Origin: Caldifarciminota bacterium
Lineage (GTDB): Bacteria > Hydrothermota > Tepidihabitantia > Tepidihabitantales > CAIPLT01
DNA length: 15,686 nt
Reading direction: 5' to 3'
Assembly (NCBI GenBank): GCA_025061975.1
Contig: JANXBB010000258.1
Coordinates: forward strand, 1-15,686
Made by a program: the position numbers and the translations under genes. Shown piece by piece: positions 5,855 through 14,390 of the stretch; the stretch's first letter is position 1, and the number at the start of each line of letters is the position of its first letter. The notes below the pieces were generated by a model. That model made no database searches, was not told the origin of the DNA, and was given only the letters and a program-made list of their open reading frames with translations.

Positions 5855-7235
5855 AATTTTATTAATATTAAATATCTTAATCTCGTTAGTATACGCTCAA
5901 GTAACAAAAACGTCGGATACTTTATATCTTACTTTAGATGATGCTCTAACCTTAGCTTTACATAACAATAAAGCATTAAAAATTGCTCAAGAGAAAATAA
6001 AAACAAAAGAAGCTGAAAAAAATCTTGCGCGTGCTTCATTTTTCCCTCAGCTAACTCTTTCGGGTGCTTATACAAGACTTTCTAAAGTACAGGGTTTTCC
6101 TTTAGCAACTCCAATTTATAGAAAAATTCCCTTCCCGGTCTATGACTTTACCGGCAATCTTATTGGTTTTACAGAAAGCATTCCAACAATTATCGGAGCA
6201 TCGATTGAAACATTAGCAATGGGTAAGCAAAACAACTATCTTTTGCGGGCAAACTTGACTCAAACACTGTTTAGTTGGGGCAAGTTACTAAATAATTATA
6301 AGATTGCACAATACAGTTGGGAACTTGAACGTGAAAATTATCGTCAAGCTGAAAACAACTTAAAATTCCAGGTAATCCAAGCTTATTTTCAAGGAGTTTT
6401 AGCGCGCGAGGGCTTAAAGTTAGCTGAAAAATCCTACAACCAGATGCAACAACATCTAAAACAAGTTGAAAAACTGTATAAAAATGGATTAGCTAGTGAA
6501 CTGGATTTACTTCAGGCTCAAGTAGCTCTAGCAAATATTAAAACTCAAGTTATCCGAGCACAAAATTCATGTGAGTTAGCTTATAGTTTGTTAAAAAATC
6601 TAATCGGCATTAAAGAAGAAACTCTGATTGCTCTCGTGGAAGATGTCGAATTCAAACCGGAAACAATTTCCCTTGACTATGCTGTGAACATAGCATTAGA
6701 AAACCGCAGCGAACTTAAAAACATGCGAACAACGATAAAAATTCTCGAAAGATCAAAAGCAATTTCTCAGACGTTAACTTTACCCAATTTGTTTAGTAAT
6801 TTTAATTATGATTACAAAAAACCATATGGATATACCACAGAAAGCTGGGGAAGCGATTACAATATAACATTTGGTGCCCAAATGGCGTTATCCTTAGGTG
6901 GTGCTGATTATTACAAAATGAAGAAAAGTGTACACGATTTAAAACAAGCCGTGTTAAGTCTAGCGATGTTAGAAGATCAAATAAAACTTGAAGTAAAAAA
7001 TGCCTATTGGGCTTTGGAAAATGAGTTGGAGGTATTAAAAACACAAACGGAAAATACCAAGAAAGCGCAACGAGCGTTAAACTTAGCAGCTGAGAAGTAT
7101 GCGCATGGACTCATTACTAATTTAGAATATATAAATACGCAGTTACAATTATACCAGGCAGAATTTGAAAAACTGAACGCCACAATAAATTGTATTTTGG
7201 CTCAAAAAAAGTTGCTAAATGTTATGGGTAAATAG
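5847..7235 (+). CDS. TolC-type outer membrane efflux channel
   Basis: A 462-residue outer-membrane factor that would provide the exit duct for the RND pump encoded downstream. A signal peptide (residues 1-17, hydrophobic ILLILNILISL, cut after VYA) is followed by two OEP repeats rich in long coiled-coil helices: the first from about residue 30 (LTLDDALTLALHNNKALKIAQEKI) and the second from about 275 (ISLDYAVNIALENRSELKNM). Each repeat includes the expected helical hairpin, such as LYKNGLASELDLLQAQVALA and KYAHGLITNLEYINTQLQLY. Length is normal for the family (about 430-490). AGAGG upstream at good spacing supports ATG 5847. Stop TAG; the adaptor gene follows after 12 bases with its own ribosome-binding site. 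Confidence 0.93.
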   Translation: MIRILLILNILISLVYAQVTKTSDTLYLTLDDALTLALHNNKALKIAQEKIKTKEAEKNLARASFFPQLTLSGAYTRLSKVQGFPLATPIYRKIPFPVYDFTGNLIGFTESIPTIIGASIETLAMGKQNNYLLRANLTQTLFSWGKLLNNYKIAQYSWELERENYRQAENNLKFQVIQAYFQGVLAREGLKLAEKSYNQMQQHLKQVEKLYKNGLASELDLLQAQVALANIKTQVIRAQNSCELAYSLLKNLIGIKEETLIALVEDVEFKPETISLDYAVNIALENRSELKNMRTTIKILERSKAISQTLTLPNLFSNFNYDYKKPYGYTTESWGSDYNITFGAQMALSLGGADYYKMKKSVHDLKQAVLSLAMLEDQIKLEVKNAYWALENELEVLKTQTENTKKAQRALNLAAEKYAHGLITNLEYINTQLQLYQAEFEKLNATINCILAQKKLLNVMGK

Positions 7236-7247
7236 TAAGGAGTAGCT

Positions 7248-8147
7248 ATGAAATATATAAAAACAATATTATTAGTTTTGATCCTCGGAACATTAGGGAT
7301 AGGGTGTCGAGCTTCAAAAAAAGGTTCGGTTACGAAAAATATTCCAACAGTTGAAGTTATAAAAATTCTTCCGCGCACAGTTTATCGCACAACGACGCTT
7401 TTCGGCACAATTTATGGTGAGGAACAAGTAGTCGTGACTCCAAAAACGGTGGGACGTGTAACAAAAATTTTAAAACCTGAGGGATCAATTGTAAATTCTA
7501 ATGATACAATCCTTTATATATTAAATGACATACCAGGAATGGAGTATCAGCCGGCACCGGTGCTTTCACCAATTTCGGGTGTCATCGGTAAAATCTATGT
7601 TGATTTTGGCCAGATGGTAACCCAATCCACACCTGTAGCTCTAGTAAGTAAATACCATGAGCGGGTTCGGATAAAAGCACCAATTTCTGAAACTGATTTA
7701 CGATTTATCAAAAAGGGAATTCGGGCAGTAATTACAGTAACTTCGTTACCCGATCTCCAATTTGAAGGTGTAGTTAGTAATATCTCTGCAGTTGTTGATC
7801 CTATTGTAGGTTCAGCTACTGTAGAAATCACAGTTCCAAATCGCAATCAAAAACTTATTCCGGGCATGGCTTGTGAAATTAATCTTTTATTAGACAAAAA
7901 AGATGACGTTTTGGCGTTGCCATTAAACGCACTTCTTACAAATACTTCATTAAGTACCGATACAGCATCGGTTTTTATTGTTGATAATGAATTTCGCGCG
8001 CGCCGTAAAAATATTACTTTAGGAATAATCGGCAATCAGTGGGCTGAAATAAAAAGTGGACTAAATCTAAATGAACGGGTTATTACCACAGGAAAAGAAC
8101 GAATAAGTGAAGGTGATAGTCTAAATATTATTGAGGTCAACTTATGA
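7248..8147 (+). CDS. RND efflux adaptor (membrane fusion lipoprotein), hairpin-less
   Basis: The periplasmic adaptor linking the RND pump and the TolC-type channel. Residues 1-19 are a hydrophobic signal ending GIGC, so Cys20 is a probable lipid-anchored N-terminus (the lipobox is imperfect, with Gly at -3). The two lipoyl half-motifs (about 60-92, VVVTPKTVGRVTKI, and 104-134, LSPISGVIGKIYVDFGQ) are only about 11 residues apart, so the long alpha-helical hairpin that normally separates them is missing. A beta-barrel domain (about 137-215) and a membrane-proximal domain (to 299) follow. At 299 residues it is shorter than typical adaptors (350-400). Short, hairpin-less adaptors are known, for instance BesA of Borrelia. 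AAGGAG (7237-7242) sits five bases before the ATG. Its TGA stop overlaps the pump's ATG (ATGA). Confidence 0.9.
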   Translation: MKYIKTILLVLILGTLGIGCRASKKGSVTKNIPTVEVIKILPRTVYRTTTLFGTIYGEEQVVVTPKTVGRVTKILKPEGSIVNSNDTILYILNDIPGMEYQPAPVLSPISGVIGKIYVDFGQMVTQSTPVALVSKYHERVRIKAPISETDLRFIKKGIRAVITVTSLPDLQFEGVVSNISAVVDPIVGSATVEITVPNRNQKLIPGMACEINLLLDKKDDVLALPLNALLTNTSLSTDTASVFIVDNEFRARRKNITLGIIGNQWAEIKSGLNLNERVITTGKERISEGDSLNIIEVNL

Positions 8148-11100
8148 GAATCTCGCACCAGGCAATTTACCATCCAATTACAACAATCATGGTTGCTTTG
8201 GGGTTAGTTCTTTTCGGCATCATCAGTATTCCTCGAATGCAAGTTGATATTTTCCCTAAAGTCACATTACCAACTATTGCTGTTGCAACTCTTTATCCTG
8301 GTGCAGGACCTGAAGAAGTCGAGTCAGAAGTTACCAACCCATTAGAAAAACAATTAGGCACGGTAAATAATCTAAAAAATATTACCTCGCGAAGTTCTGA
8401 GGGAATTTCGGTAATTACTTTAGAATTAGAATGGGGGAGTAACCTTGATGCAATTGCTAGCGATATCCGAGATAAATTAAATATGGTGGAAACTTTTCTA
8501 CCTCAAGAAGTCCAAAAACCGTTTGTTTTAAAATTTAGTGCTTCAATGATCCCGATTGTTAATTTAGTACTTCGGGGTAAACTAGCACCTACAGAACTTC
8601 AAGAAATCGCTAATGACATCACGGTTCGTCTCCAAAGACTTAATGGTGTTGCAGCAGTCGGAACCGCCGGTGGCCTTACGAAGCAGGTTCAGATAAATCT
8701 TGATCTAAGCGAAATTGCTAAACGTGGTATTAATTTAGATCAAATCGCATTAGCACTTAAAGCCCATAATATAAATTTTCCTGTCGGCACGATAAACACG
8801 CAAAATCAGAAATACCTTATAAGAGTCATTGGCCAATTTGAAAATTTAGACCAGATAAAAAATGTTATTATTGGCAAGAACGCTTCAAGCCCAATTTTTC
8901 TTAAGGATGTTGCTGAAGTCAATTGGGGAGCTGAAGAACAAAAAAATTATGTTAGAGTTAACAAAGAAGACGCTATTTTCTTGTGGGTTCAGAAACGCCC
9001 GGATGCTAATACGATCACTGTAGCTGATTTAGTAAAAAAAGAAGTAGATAATATTAATCGCACGCTGCCACCTTCAGTTAATTTAGAAATTTTTTGGGAC
9101 AGTTCCGAATCAATACGTCGTTCAGTCCGAAATGTGATAACTAATTTAATTCTTGGTGGCCTTTTGGCAATTTTTATTCTCTTTGTTTTTTTAAGACGCT
9201 TCCGCCCAACATTGTTTGTAGCATTTGCCATTCCGACATCAATCTTCTTTGCGCTTTTCTTAATGTATCTCTTTGGATTCACAATAAATATTCTTTCAAT
9301 GGCAGGCTTGGCAATCGCTGTGGGAATGGTCGTCGATAATGCTATTGTCGTTTTTGAAAGTATTTATCGGCATCGTGAAACTGGTGCACCACCATTTGAA
9401 GCTGCAGAAATTGGAACGACAGAGGTTGCAACAGCAATTACCGCTTCAACACTTACTACCTTAGCGGTCTTTTTTCCTTTGCTTCTTATTCGAGGATTTT
9501 TGAAAATAATGTTTAATGAACTCTCTTGGGCAGTTATTTTCTCGCTTTCAGCATCATTAGGAATAGCTCTAACTCTGACTCCAATGCTTGCTAGCAGATT
9601 TCTAAAACTTTATCCAATAAACACTCAAAAGGGATTTTTAGGAATTTCTGAAAGGTTGTACAAAAACTTAGAGAATTTTTATGAAAAAGGAATTCGCTGG
9701 GCACTTGCACATCGCAAAACAATTATTTGGGGAACCTTAGGACTATTTTTAGTGAGCATAGCGCTTGTACCATTTTTGGGAATGGAATTCATACCTGAGC
9801 AGCAAACCCGATTTTTACAAGTTAGCTTAGAAATGCCTAAAGGGACCAACTTAGAAAAAACTAATGAAGCGATATTACAACTTGAAGAACACCTTTTTAG
9901 TCGATGGCATAACGAGATTTCCGATTACAGTGTCGAAGTAGGTGAAGCGACGTCGATTTATCAACAAATTTTTGGTATAGCCGGATCAAATTTTTGCGAA
10001 TTAAATGTCATTTTAAAAAAAGAAGCCCGAGATAAACTTCCGCAGATTATTTCTGATATCAGCAAGAAAACTGCAGAAATTCCGGGACTTACAATTCGCT
10101 CAATTGGCCGCGGAGGTTTTACAAGAATGTTTGCCGGAGCGCCGATTCAAGTAGAAATTATCGGCCATGATCTTCAGATTGCTGAATCATTAAACAATCA
10201 AATTCAGGAACTATTACGAAGCATACCTGAAGTCACCGCTTTAAGATCTTCATGGGAAAAGGGTGATCCGGAAATTCAATTAGTGATTGATCGTGTAAAA
10301 GCCGGTTCCTGTGGACTTACTCCATATCAAATTGGTAGCGTTTTACGCACGCAACTCGCTGGGTCAACCCCTTCTTATTTTCGAATTGGAGGAAAAGAAT
10401 ATGACATTGTCTTACGGCTCAAGAAAGAACAGCGAAAAGAAGTTTCCCAAATCTTAAACACGGTGATTAATTCTCCGGCTGGCACGGTGCTTTTAAAAGA
10501 CCTTGTAAAAATAAAAACAGATATTGCACCTTTGTATATCGAACATAAAAACAATGAACGAATTATTACTATTACCGGCGAAATTATCGGAGGTTCGGCA
10601 GGAAGGGTTGCTCAAAAAATTAACTCTCTTCTTAAAACCATTAAAACACCACCGGGATTCGAAATAAAAGTCAGTGGTGCCTACGAACAGATGTTAAATG
10701 CCTTTAAAGATATCGCTTTTGCAGTGCTTGTAGCAATAATTCTTGTATATATGGTCATGGCTTCTCAGTTTGAATCATTACGCGACCCCTTTGTAATTCT
10801 TTTCACAATTCCTTTGGCAATTATCGGAGTAATTTGGATATTATTGATAACTAATACACCTTTATCGATCATCTCGGGAATCGGAATATTAGTTTTAGTA
10901 GGCATTGTAGTCAATAACGGTATTGTATATATTGATTACTCAAAACAACTTCAAGAAAAAAAGAAGCTGCCGTTAGAAGAAGCAGTGGTGTATGCTGGAA
11001 AAGTTCGAATGCGTCCGATTCTTATGACGGCGCTGACGACAATTTTTGGACTTCTACCTTTAGCATTAAAGATCGGCGAAGGTTCTGAGTTATGGTCACC

Positions 11101-11200
11101 GTTAGGTCGTGCAGTTATTGGAGGCATGGTTATCGCAACGTTTTTAACCTTAATTTTCATACCAACGCTTTATACAACTTTTGAAAAAATGCGAAAGTAG
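8144..11200 (+). CDS. RND-family efflux pump, inner-membrane transporter (HAE1-like)
   Basis: A 1018-residue proton-driven exporter of the AcrB/MdtB-like branch, acting as a trimer in the inner membrane. Two repeats: TM1 (about 12-32) and a large periplasmic loop beginning with MQVDIFPKVTLPTIAV and PGAGPEEVESEVTNPLE; TM2-6 (about 328-480) with VGMVVDNAIVVFE, where Asp398 is the proton-relay residue and the second Asp of AcrB is Asn399, as in many relatives; TM7 (about 524-545), a second periplasmic loop; and TM8-12 (about 852-1012) with VGIVVNNGIVYIDY (Asn924/Asn925 at the AcrB Lys940 region) and RMRPILMTALTTIFGLLPLA. GAGGT (8133-8137) gives a good ribosome site and the start overlaps the adaptor stop. 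Substrate class cannot be told; the absence of heavy-metal-type motifs favours organic compounds. Confidence 0.94.
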   Translation: MRISHQAIYHPITTIMVALGLVLFGIISIPRMQVDIFPKVTLPTIAVATLYPGAGPEEVESEVTNPLEKQLGTVNNLKNITSRSSEGISVITLELEWGSNLDAIASDIRDKLNMVETFLPQEVQKPFVLKFSASMIPIVNLVLRGKLAPTELQEIANDITVRLQRLNGVAAVGTAGGLTKQVQINLDLSEIAKRGINLDQIALALKAHNINFPVGTINTQNQKYLIRVIGQFENLDQIKNVIIGKNASSPIFLKDVAEVNWGAEEQKNYVRVNKEDAIFLWVQKRPDANTITVADLVKKEVDNINRTLPPSVNLEIFWDSSESIRRSVRNVITNLILGGLLAIFILFVFLRRFRPTLFVAFAIPTSIFFALFLMYLFGFTINILSMAGLAIAVGMVVDNAIVVFESIYRHRETGAPPFEAAEIGTTEVATAITASTLTTLAVFFPLLLIRGFLKIMFNELSWAVIFSLSASLGIALTLTPMLASRFLKLYPINTQKGFLGISERLYKNLENFYEKGIRWALAHRKTIIWGTLGLFLVSIALVPFLGMEFIPEQQTRFLQVSLEMPKGTNLEKTNEAILQLEEHLFSRWHNEISDYSVEVGEATSIYQQIFGIAGSNFCELNVILKKEARDKLPQIISDISKKTAEIPGLTIRSIGRGGFTRMFAGAPIQVEIIGHDLQIAESLNNQIQELLRSIPEVTALRSSWEKGDPEIQLVIDRVKAGSCGLTPYQIGSVLRTQLAGSTPSYFRIGGKEYDIVLRLKKEQRKEVSQILNTVINSPAGTVLLKDLVKIKTDIAPLYIEHKNNERIITITGEIIGGSAGRVAQKINSLLKTIKTPPGFEIKVSGAYEQMLNAFKDIAFAVLVAIILVYMVMASQFESLRDPFVILFTIPLAIIGVIWILLITNTPLSIISGIGILVLVGIVVNNGIVYIDYSKQLQEKKKLPLEEAVVYAGKVRMRPILMTALTTIFGLLPLALKIGEGSELWSPLGRAVIGGMVIATFLTLIFIPTLYTTFEKMRK

Positions 11201-11202
11201 TG

Positions 11203-11682
11203 ATGTTTAAAATAACTAAAATACTTTGCCCGACAGATTTTTCATCTCCTTCATTATATGCTTTATGTTTTGCTAGTGATTTAGCTGCACAATTTGACGC
11301 TAACTTATTTGTCATCTACGTTGTTCCTACAATTCCTCTAAGTAGCACCCCTCCACCATTTACTGCTGCAGGAATACCAGGCAGTATAGATCTTAATGCA
11401 TATCGCAATACATTAATTGCTGACGCACAAAAAAATCTTGAAGAGATAATAAAAACTAATCTCCCTTCTTGTCTAAATGTAACCCCGATTATAGAGTATG
11501 GTGATCCTGCAGAACGAATTTTACATATCGCCGAAAGTTTGGATGTCGATCTTATAGTTATTGCAACTCACGGTCGAACCGGCTGGCGACACTTAATCTT
11601 TGGTTCGGTTGCTGAGAAAATTATTCGTCTTGCAACTAAACCGGTTCTTACCTTAAGAAAACCTGAAACTAGATCTCAATAA
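11203..11682 (+). CDS. Universal stress protein (UspA family)
   Basis: A single-domain Usp of 159 residues, cytosolic and normally dimeric. It opens with the typical KITKILCPTDFSSPSLYAL and closes with the ATP-binding signature ATHGRTGWRHLIFGSVAEKI, followed by TKPVLTLR. The usual GxxGx9G(S/T) pattern is intact apart from Ala for the first Gly, which is common. A proline-rich insert (about 47-62, SSTPPPFTAAGIPG) sits between the first strand-helix units, as in longer Usps. ATG 11203 is chosen; GTG 11200, overlapping the pump's TAG by one base, is the alternative. There is no Shine-Dalgarno sequence, so translation probably depends on the pump gene. As last gene of the tetR operon it should be induced with the efflux system. 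Its stop is three bases from the stop of the convergent gene. Confidence 0.9.
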   Translation: MFKITKILCPTDFSSPSLYALCFASDLAAQFDANLFVIYVVPTIPLSSTPPPFTAAGIPGSIDLNAYRNTLIADAQKNLEEIIKTNLPSCLNVTPIIEYGDPAERILHIAESLDVDLIVIATHGRTGWRHLIFGSVAEKIIRLATKPVLTLRKPETRSQ

Positions 11683-11685
11683 CTA

Positions 11686-11874
11686 TTAAGTCAGCTTTTG
11701 AGGCACAATAAATAAAATATTACCAAGCGGTATTATAACTTCTGGATATTTTGAACTCTCTTGAACTTCTCTAGTCTCTTTAAGTGTTCCCCCAATTGCT
11801 CTGACGCATCCCTCTTTAATTGTATAGCCCTCGCATTCAATATATCCGCCGGATTTAAGATAGATTACTGGCAT
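11686..11874 (-). CDS. Small conserved-looking 62-aa protein, unknown
   Basis: I do not recognise a named family. The product reads as a compact, beta-rich soluble protein: MPVIYLKSGGYIECEGYT, a polar middle (LKETREVQESSKY) and a hydrophobic end VIIPLGNILFIVPQ. The pattern 'LKSGGYIE...IPLGNILFI' resembles short Sm-like or barrel-like domains in which a G-x-x-I-E hairpin is followed by an IPL-x-N-I strand, but this is only a visual resemblance. It has two cysteines (14, 23). No signal peptide or membrane helix. ATG 11872-11874 lies five bases after the acyl-CoA dehydrogenase stop without a clear ribosome site, so it appears to be the last, translationally coupled gene of the htrA operon. It is tail-to-tail with the Usp gene, three bases between stop codons. 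Confidence 0.65.
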   Translation of the reverse strand: MPVIYLKSGGYIECEGYTIKEGCVRAIGGTLKETREVQESSKYPEVIIPLGNILFIVPQKLT

Positions 11875-11879
11875 AAGTA

Positions 11880-13082
11880 TTATTCTTCAGGTGTAGGTAA
11901 AGTACAACGTGTTGGTTTATCAACTCGATAACCTAAAGCATAATCAGCTTGCATAATTTTATGGATTTCTCGTGAACCTTCGTAAATTACTGCTCCTTTA
12001 GCGTTACGATAGAATCGTTCTACCGGGTATTCATTAGAATAGCCATATGCTCCATAAATTTGTACGGCATGCGAAGCTGCTCGCTCTGAAGCATCGCACG
12101 CATACATTTTTGCAAGCGACGTCTCTCGGGTACTTCTAAGTCCTTTATTTTTACACCAACCGGCTTTTAACCATAAGAGCCGTGAACATTCATAGCCTAC
12201 AACCATTTCAGTAATCATTTCTTTAACCAACTGGTGTTTGCCGATAACTTCTCCAAATGTTTTCCGCTCATTGGCATATTTAACTGAATAATCAAGACAA
12301 GCACGGATTAGACCGGTGGCACCGGCAGCAACAGTATAACGACCTTGATCTAATGCAAACATTGCAATTTTAAAACCTTCGCCTTCTTGCCCTAACATAT
12401 TTTCTTTAGGCACTCGGACATCAGAAAGTGAGATTGAACCTGTGTTTCAGGCGCGAATACCAAGTTTTCCATGAATTGTTGCGGTGCTTACTCCCGGAAA
12501 ACTCCGTTCGACAATAAAGCAGCTAATACCGGAATGATCACGTTTTTTCCGTTTTTCAGGATCTGTCCAGGCAAAAATTAAAAAATTGTCGGCAACATCA
12601 GCCAATGAAATCCACATCTTCTCGCCATTAATAATCCAATAGTCTCCATCGCGCTGAGCACGGGCTTCAATTGCAACCACATCGCTTCCGGCATTAGGTT
12701 CGGTAAGCCCAAAAGTTGCGATCTTTTTACCTTGCGCTTGAGGAACCAAATATTTTTGCTTCTGTTCCTCGGTTCCCCAACTCAAAAGTGTCAGGCTATT
12801 AAGACCGATGTGGACTGAAAGAATTACCCGTAGCGATGTATCAACATATTCTAACTCTTCGCAAGCAAGTCCTAACGAGATATAATCGCCACCACTTCCC
12901 CCATATTTTGTAGGAATAGTAAGTCCCAAAAGTCCAAGTTCAGCCATTTTGGTTAATATTGATCGATCAAATTCAGCCTTCTCGTCAAGTTCTTTTATAC
13001 GGGGTGCAACCTCTTTTTGCGCGAAATCACGAGCTAATTTTTGGATCATTAATTGTTCTTCAGTGAAACTAAAATCGATCAT
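11880..13082 (-). pseudogene. Acyl-CoA dehydrogenase interrupted by one in-frame TGA
   Basis: A flavoprotein of the acyl-CoA dehydrogenase family (FAD-dependent alpha,beta-desaturation of an acyl-CoA, electrons to ETF); with its ending [15 protein letters not shown] it resembles a group of bacterial enzymes of uncertain chain specificity. Reading through, the frame is 400 codons, the normal length. Visible: the N-terminal helical domain, FGLTEPNAGSD (124-134), NGEKMWIS (152-159), [14 protein letters not shown], and the catalytic Glu368 in IYEGSREIH. Codon 212, in GIRA-stop-NTGSIS at 12447-12449, is TGA; relatives usually carry Ser or Gly there, each one base away (TCA, GGA). There is no frameshift and no other damage. 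The downstream GTG (12411-12413) has no ribosome site, and neither half alone keeps the whole active site. AAAGGAG (13088-13094) precedes the ATG, which overlaps the purB TGA. It may be a recent nonsense mutation, an assembly error, or recoding. Confidence 0.85.
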
Positions 13083-14389
13083 TTTTGCTCCTTTCGGGTT
13101 GTTTTTAAAATACGGCTAAAAATAAAATCAACATTGTTTTTTAATTTGTTTTCGGAAAAATATTCAGCTAACTCATTTTTAGTAAATAACTTATTAATTC
13201 TTTCGTTATTCATAACAACTGTACTTAGAGGTTCTTTTTTATTTTGTGCTTCAAAAGAAAGCTCTTGAGTTAACTGGTAAGCATCATCACGAGGTAGCCC
13301 TTTTTTAATTAGATGAAGCATTAAGTCTTGAGATAAGTATAATTCTTGGGTTTCTTTTAAATTCTTAAGCATTTTATCCGGTTTCACAACTAGGCCGTCC
13401 AAAATTCGAATAAGCTTTACAATCATGTAATGTACAATACTTGTTGCCATAGGTATAGTTATCCGCTCGTTGGCTGAATTAGTTAAGTCGCGCTCATGCC
13501 ATTGCACAATATTTTCAAAACCTACTTGCGCGTAACTCCTAATAATTCTTGCTAAGCTGCAGATCCGCTCGGCAACTATGGGATTTCTTTTGTGCGGCAT
13601 TGCTGAAGATCCCCGTTGTGTCTTGCCAAAAGGCTCAGCAAGCTCGTCAATTTCGCTCCGTTGAAGATTCCGAATTTCGGTTGCAATCCGTTCCAGCCCG
13701 CATGCCAAAATTGCTAAAACTGCTAGAAATTCCGCATGTCGGTCCCGGGGTACAATTTGAGTTGAAACCGGCTCCGGCTTGAGCCCTAAATATTTTAAAG
13801 CCCGAGCTTCAACCTCAGGGTTTACTGTATGATAACAACCAACTGCGCCTGAGATTTTACCGTAGCTTAGAGTGTTCCGGACTTCCTCTAGTCGGCTAAT
13901 GTTACGTGAAATCTCTGAATACCAAGATAAGCATTTAACCCCAAAGGTAATAGGTTGAGCATAAATCCCGTGGGTGCGTCCAATCATTAAGGTGTATTTA
14001 TGGCGCAACGCTAGGTTTTTTACTACCCGGTTTAGTTCTTTTAAAGCCTCAATTAAATAGTCAATTGCTTTGAGACATCTTAAGGCTAATGCGGTATCAA
14101 CAATGTCATAAGATGTCAGTCCCCAGTGTAAGTATTTGCTATCTTCTGATAGCTGAACTTCAATGGATTTTAAAAAGCCAATAACATCATGCTGAAATAG
14201 TTCTTCGTATTCGGTAATCTTTTTAAGATCGAGCGTGACTTTTTTTAGCTTCTTGTAAAAGGTTTTCGGAATAATCCCTAACTCACCTTGAGCACGAGCT
14301 ATGGCTTCTTCAACTTCTAACCAATACCGATATTTGGTCTCCTCAGACCAAAGTTTTTGCATTTCACGAGTTGAATATCTTTCCCACAT
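13079..14389 (-). CDS. purB: Adenylosuccinate lyase
   Basis: Acts twice in purine synthesis, removing fumarate from SAICAR and from adenylosuccinate. The 436-residue protein belongs to the fumarase/aspartase superfamily and shows the conserved elements in order: N-terminal MWERYSTREMQKLW, HDVIGF (His67), LTSYDIVDTALALR, the catalytic histidine in GRTHGIYAQPITFG (His140), the flexible signature loop GSSAMPHKRNPI (catalytic Ser at 261-262), then the helical bundle. I choose ATG 14387-14389, one base after the htrA stop, because the family begins at that Met; the frame stays open upstream to a TTG at 14432-14434 inside htrA, which would add 15 unrelated residues. There is no clear ribosome site, so it is probably coupled to htrA. 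It ends in TGA overlapping the acyl-CoA dehydrogenase ATG. Confidence 0.95.
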   Translation of the reverse strand: MWERYSTREMQKLWSEETKYRYWLEVEEAIARAQGELGIIPKTFYKKLKKVTLDLKKITEYEELFQHDVIGFLKSIEVQLSEDSKYLHWGLTSYDIVDTALALRCLKAIDYLIEALKELNRVVKNLALRHKYTLMIGRTHGIYAQPITFGVKCLSWYSEISRNISRLEEVRNTLSYGKISGAVGCYHTVNPEVEARALKYLGLKPEPVSTQIVPRDRHAEFLAVLAILACGLERIATEIRNLQRSEIDELAEPFGKTQRGSSAMPHKRNPIVAERICSLARIIRSYAQVGFENIVQWHERDLTNSANERITIPMATSIVHYMIVKLIRILDGLVVKPDKMLKNLKETQELYLSQDLMLHLIKKGLPRDDAYQLTQELSFEAQNKKEPLSTVVMNNERINKLFTKNELAEYFSENKLKNNVDFIFSRILKTTRKEQK

Positions 14390-14390
14390 A

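Noticed and set aside
8989..9282. Antisense ORF of 97 codons inside the RND pump, and similar long antisense frames in the TolC, adaptor, EF-G-like and purB genes
   Set aside because: Low-complexity or basic translations in frames opposite strongly conserved genes, without ribosome sites; shadows of the real coding frames.
12400..12450. Selenocysteine insertion or genetic-code change (TGA = Trp or Gly) to explain the internal TGA
   Set aside because: No convincing hairpin with a G/U-rich apex lies just downstream; TGA ends the adaptor and purB genes in ATGA overlaps; Trp is written TGG and Gly GGN throughout; only one internal TGA occurs in about 5 kb of otherwise intact codons. Not ruled out absolutely, but not supported.
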